64,000 bases of DNA from NCBI GenBank assembly GCA_030549335.1, contig CM060186.1, forward strand, positions 21,009,189-21,073,188, given 5' to 3'. Below, piece by piece: positions 61,900-64,000 of this stretch. The position numbers and the translations under genes are program-made. The DNA is from Pontederia crassipes (taxonomy: Eukaryota > Streptophyta > Magnoliopsida > Commelinales > Pontederiaceae). Position 1 is the first letter of the stretch; each line of letters begins with the position of its first letter. The notes under the pieces were generated by a model. That model saw only the letters and a program-made list of their open reading frames with translations. It searched no databases and was not told where the DNA came from.

Positions 61900-62700
61900 A
61901 TCAAACACAATTTAGTCGGTCACAACTTGGTCGATCGTCCGATCTGATCGCATCTGTCGCTCAATACACAGTTTCAAGAACAAAGTTTGTCCCATAGATC
62001 AGCTGCTAATATCATGTTAAATATTCTACTACCACTGCACAATCCTCTTGCACGCTTGGAGAATTTGGTAGGATGCGGGCGACACTACATATCGTATCCA
62101 TGTCGAGGCCCTCTTCTTCCTCTCTCATCTCATCTCCTTTCTCTCCCCTTATTTCCTTGGACTTAAGTACTAGTGCCTCACTGTCTTGTTTGTCCTTCTC
62201 CTTGAACATAATTAAAACCCCACCAAGCTGGTAGCTCCCACGTATATAAATTAATCCGTGTGCCTTTTCTTTGGAGATTTTGCACACCCCAAAAATCTCT
62301 GGTTCTTGCTAATCTTGCCTCACATTGTTTGATCTCTTTCCAAGGAAAAGGACATCGTTGTTGATGCAGAAGGAACAGGTGCAGGGAAGACACTTCTGAG
62401 AACCACGCGGGGATGCTAATTGCCTACATGACCTTTGCGAGCCATGGCCTACATGATGTCGTCGTTCTGGAGCCAAACACGTATATATAATTAATAAGCA
62501 ACAAAACCCTTATAATGAAGTTGGTGAGATAAAGGAGTGCTTTTCATCTGATTTGATTAACTAAATGGAGATTGATACATATTTAAAGGAAGCTTCTTTC
62601 GAAATAATAGAGAAGCTGTGAAGGTGTATACAGTTGTCATTAGGGGAAAAATTATTTATGAAAGGCCTAAAGTTTGCTACAAATCAGATACGTAGCCAAT
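58403..62700. other. Intergenic between CACTA terminus and ACC synthase
   Basis: AT-rich DNA with no supported gene. An (AT)n tract lies at 61867-61896. The open frame at 62012-62287 (minus) has no recognisable domain and I do not call it. Confidence 0.45.
61867..61896. repeat. (AT)n microsatellite
   Basis: AT dinucleotide tract of about 30 bp. Confidence 0.9.
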
Positions 62701-62720
62701 TAAATTATCCCCCATGCACC

Positions 62721-62728
62721 TATAAATA
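62721..62728 (+). promoter_or_regulatory. TATA box of ACC synthase gene
   Basis: TATAAATA, 151 bp upstream of the start codon. Transcription would be expected to start near 62752. Confidence 0.7.
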
Positions 62729-62773
62729 TACGATGCAACCCTGAAAGGGTCTGCACTCGTCGCATCCATCGAC

Positions 62774-62800
62774 CTCTCTCTCTCTCTCTCTCTCTCTCTC
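62774..62800 (+). promoter_or_regulatory. (CT)n tract in ACC synthase 5' UTR
   Basis: A pure 27-base CT run lies in the presumed leader. Such tracts are binding sites for plant BPC/GAGA-type proteins in other genes; a role here is inference. Confidence 0.45.
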
Positions 62801-62871
62801 CAGCATTTGCTTTCCAGTTGCGTGGGAGTTTGATCGTCCCGACGTGCACATACGTAATCTTCCGACGATCG

Positions 62872-64000
62872 ATGGCGATCCGAGCAGGATTTCGTGTTCA
62901 GCTGTCCGGGATTGCAACCTCAAAAAGCCATGGGGAGGATTCGCCTTACTTCGCCGGCTGGAAGGCTTATGACCAGGACCCCTTCGACCCAGTCGGGAAC
63001 CCCTCAGGAGTCATCCAGATGGGACTGGCAGAGAACCAAGTAAGTTAAACTTTTTGCAGCATGAGGTTGAGACAACATGTTCGGATTTAGTCCATTTTGT
63101 TGCATGCATGCAGTCGTCTGATAGGTTTCTGGTTTGAATTTGGTTTGTTTTGTTAGGTTTCATTTGACCTGCTGGAGAGGTACCTGGAACAGCACCCGGA
63201 AGCGTCCGCATGGGGGAACGGGGCGCACAGCTTCAGAGAGAACGCCTTGTTCCAAGATTACCATGGCCTCAAAAGTTTCAGAAAGGTACGCGGTACACGT
63301 AATCAACAACTGCGAGCTTTCATCGTCTCCGTTAATGGCGATAGAGTCCGATGCATGCTACAGTTCACATATATATATATAATATATGTGATTATTGCGT
63401 TCCTTATACAGGCAATGGCCAGCTTCATGGAGAAGATAAGAGGAGGAAGGGCGAAATTTGACCCGGAGCGCATCGTCCTGACGGCCGGCGCTACCGCGGC
63501 GAACGAGCTATTGACCTTCCTCCTGGCCGACCCAGGCGATGCTTTGCTGATTCCTACCCCTTACTATCCAGGGTACGCATGACAACTAGAAACTCGCAGA
63601 AAGCTTTTGGACATTCGAACTAATGCTAGCTCTACTGCTTTGGGGTTCGGCAACTCAAGCAAATAAGTTGTACTAATTATATATGTACCTTGAACGACTG
63701 TAGATTCTAACAACATTTTTGTTTTGGCAGATTCGACAGAGATCTAAGATGGCGAACGGGAGTCGAAATCGTTCCGGTGCACTGCGACAGCTCAAATGGA
63801 TTCTGTATCACGCTCGATGCCTTGGAGGACGCCTACTCGAGAGCGGAAGCCGCGGGACTTAGAGTCAGAGGTCTCCTGCTGACCAATCCCTCGAACCCGC
63901 TGGGCACCACCGTCTGTAGGTCCCTGCTGGAGAGTCTCCTCGACTTCGCCATCGACAAGAACATCCACCTCATAGCGGACGAGATCTACTCGGGCTCCGT
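62872..64000 (+). CDS. ACS: 1-aminocyclopropane-1-carboxylate synthase, 5' part
   Basis: ACC synthase is the PLP-dependent cytosolic enzyme that turns S-adenosylmethionine into ACC, the committed step of ethylene synthesis. Four exons are visible: 62872-63039, 63157-63285, 63412-63572 and 63731 to the window edge, with GT-AG introns of 117, 126 and 158 bp that keep the frame. Family boxes appear in order: [75 protein letters not shown] and [10 protein letters not shown], the last two supplying PLP contacts (Asn and Asp). About 243 of an expected 440-490 residues are in the window. The PLP-binding lysine and the C-terminal phosphorylation region lie beyond it, so the type (1, 2 or 3) cannot be told. 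All visible parts look intact. The start is the first ATG in frame that fits family length; a further upstream in-frame ATG at 62818 is unlikely. Confidence 0.95.

Noticed and set aside
62012..62393. Minus-strand open frames upstream of ACC synthase
   Set aside because: No domain, low complexity acidic stretch, no start or promoter context to support them.

Overview
The window is nuclear DNA of a flowering plant, most likely a monocot and probably a commelinid. Short, very GC-rich exons (Dof factor, papain-like protease, ACC synthase) sit as islands in AT-rich DNA packed with plant transposons. The protease resembles the bromelain/ananain type seen in monocots. The lineage guess is an inference; the plant origin is secure from split genes with GT-AG introns, a Dof zinc finger, ACC synthase, and Ty1-copia and Ty3-gypsy elements primed by initiator-Met tRNA.

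Layout. 1-6832: a degenerate minus-strand Ty3-gypsy element, its 5' leader, primer binding site and a long LTR. The LTR is interrupted by the last four exons of an HVA22-like (TB2/DP1) gene. 7889-8626: a Dof transcription factor gene (minus). 11552-13423: a clean solo LTR. 13627-14239 and 14380-14893: two hAT-type non-autonomous elements. 15116-21253: a CACTA element without transposase, with Helitron-like copies nested inside. 21476-22676: a Mutator-like non-autonomous element with GC-rich internal repeats. 23172-32625: a papain-like cysteine protease gene whose second exon is split by an 8.1 kb Ty3-gypsy element (23983-32117) flanked by a perfect GTATA duplication. A (TC)66 array lies in its 3' UTR. 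33-44 kb: AT-rich, mostly decayed repeats. 44046-49023: a near-complete but dead Ty1-copia element (minus) with a CTAAA duplication. 51.3-52.5 kb: gypsy LTR fragments. 53.6-56.7 kb: a dead PIF/Harbinger transposon (Myb/SANT-like protein plus transposase). 58.0-58.4 kb: a CACTA terminus. 62872-64000: the first four exons of an ACC synthase gene (plus), running off the window.

The host genes do not form a pathway together. They are independent loci: ER membrane shaping, transcription, proteolysis and ethylene synthesis. I found no convincing new multi-gene system. The signals most worth a second look are the recently split protease gene, the arrays of short palindromes inside several gypsy LTRs, the HVA22 gene fragment lodged inside an LTR, and a Harbinger transposase that has lost both catalytic aspartates. 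Exon borders were placed by eye from GT-AG sites and family alignment. LTR and terminal inverted repeat borders were placed from terminal motifs and target site duplications.
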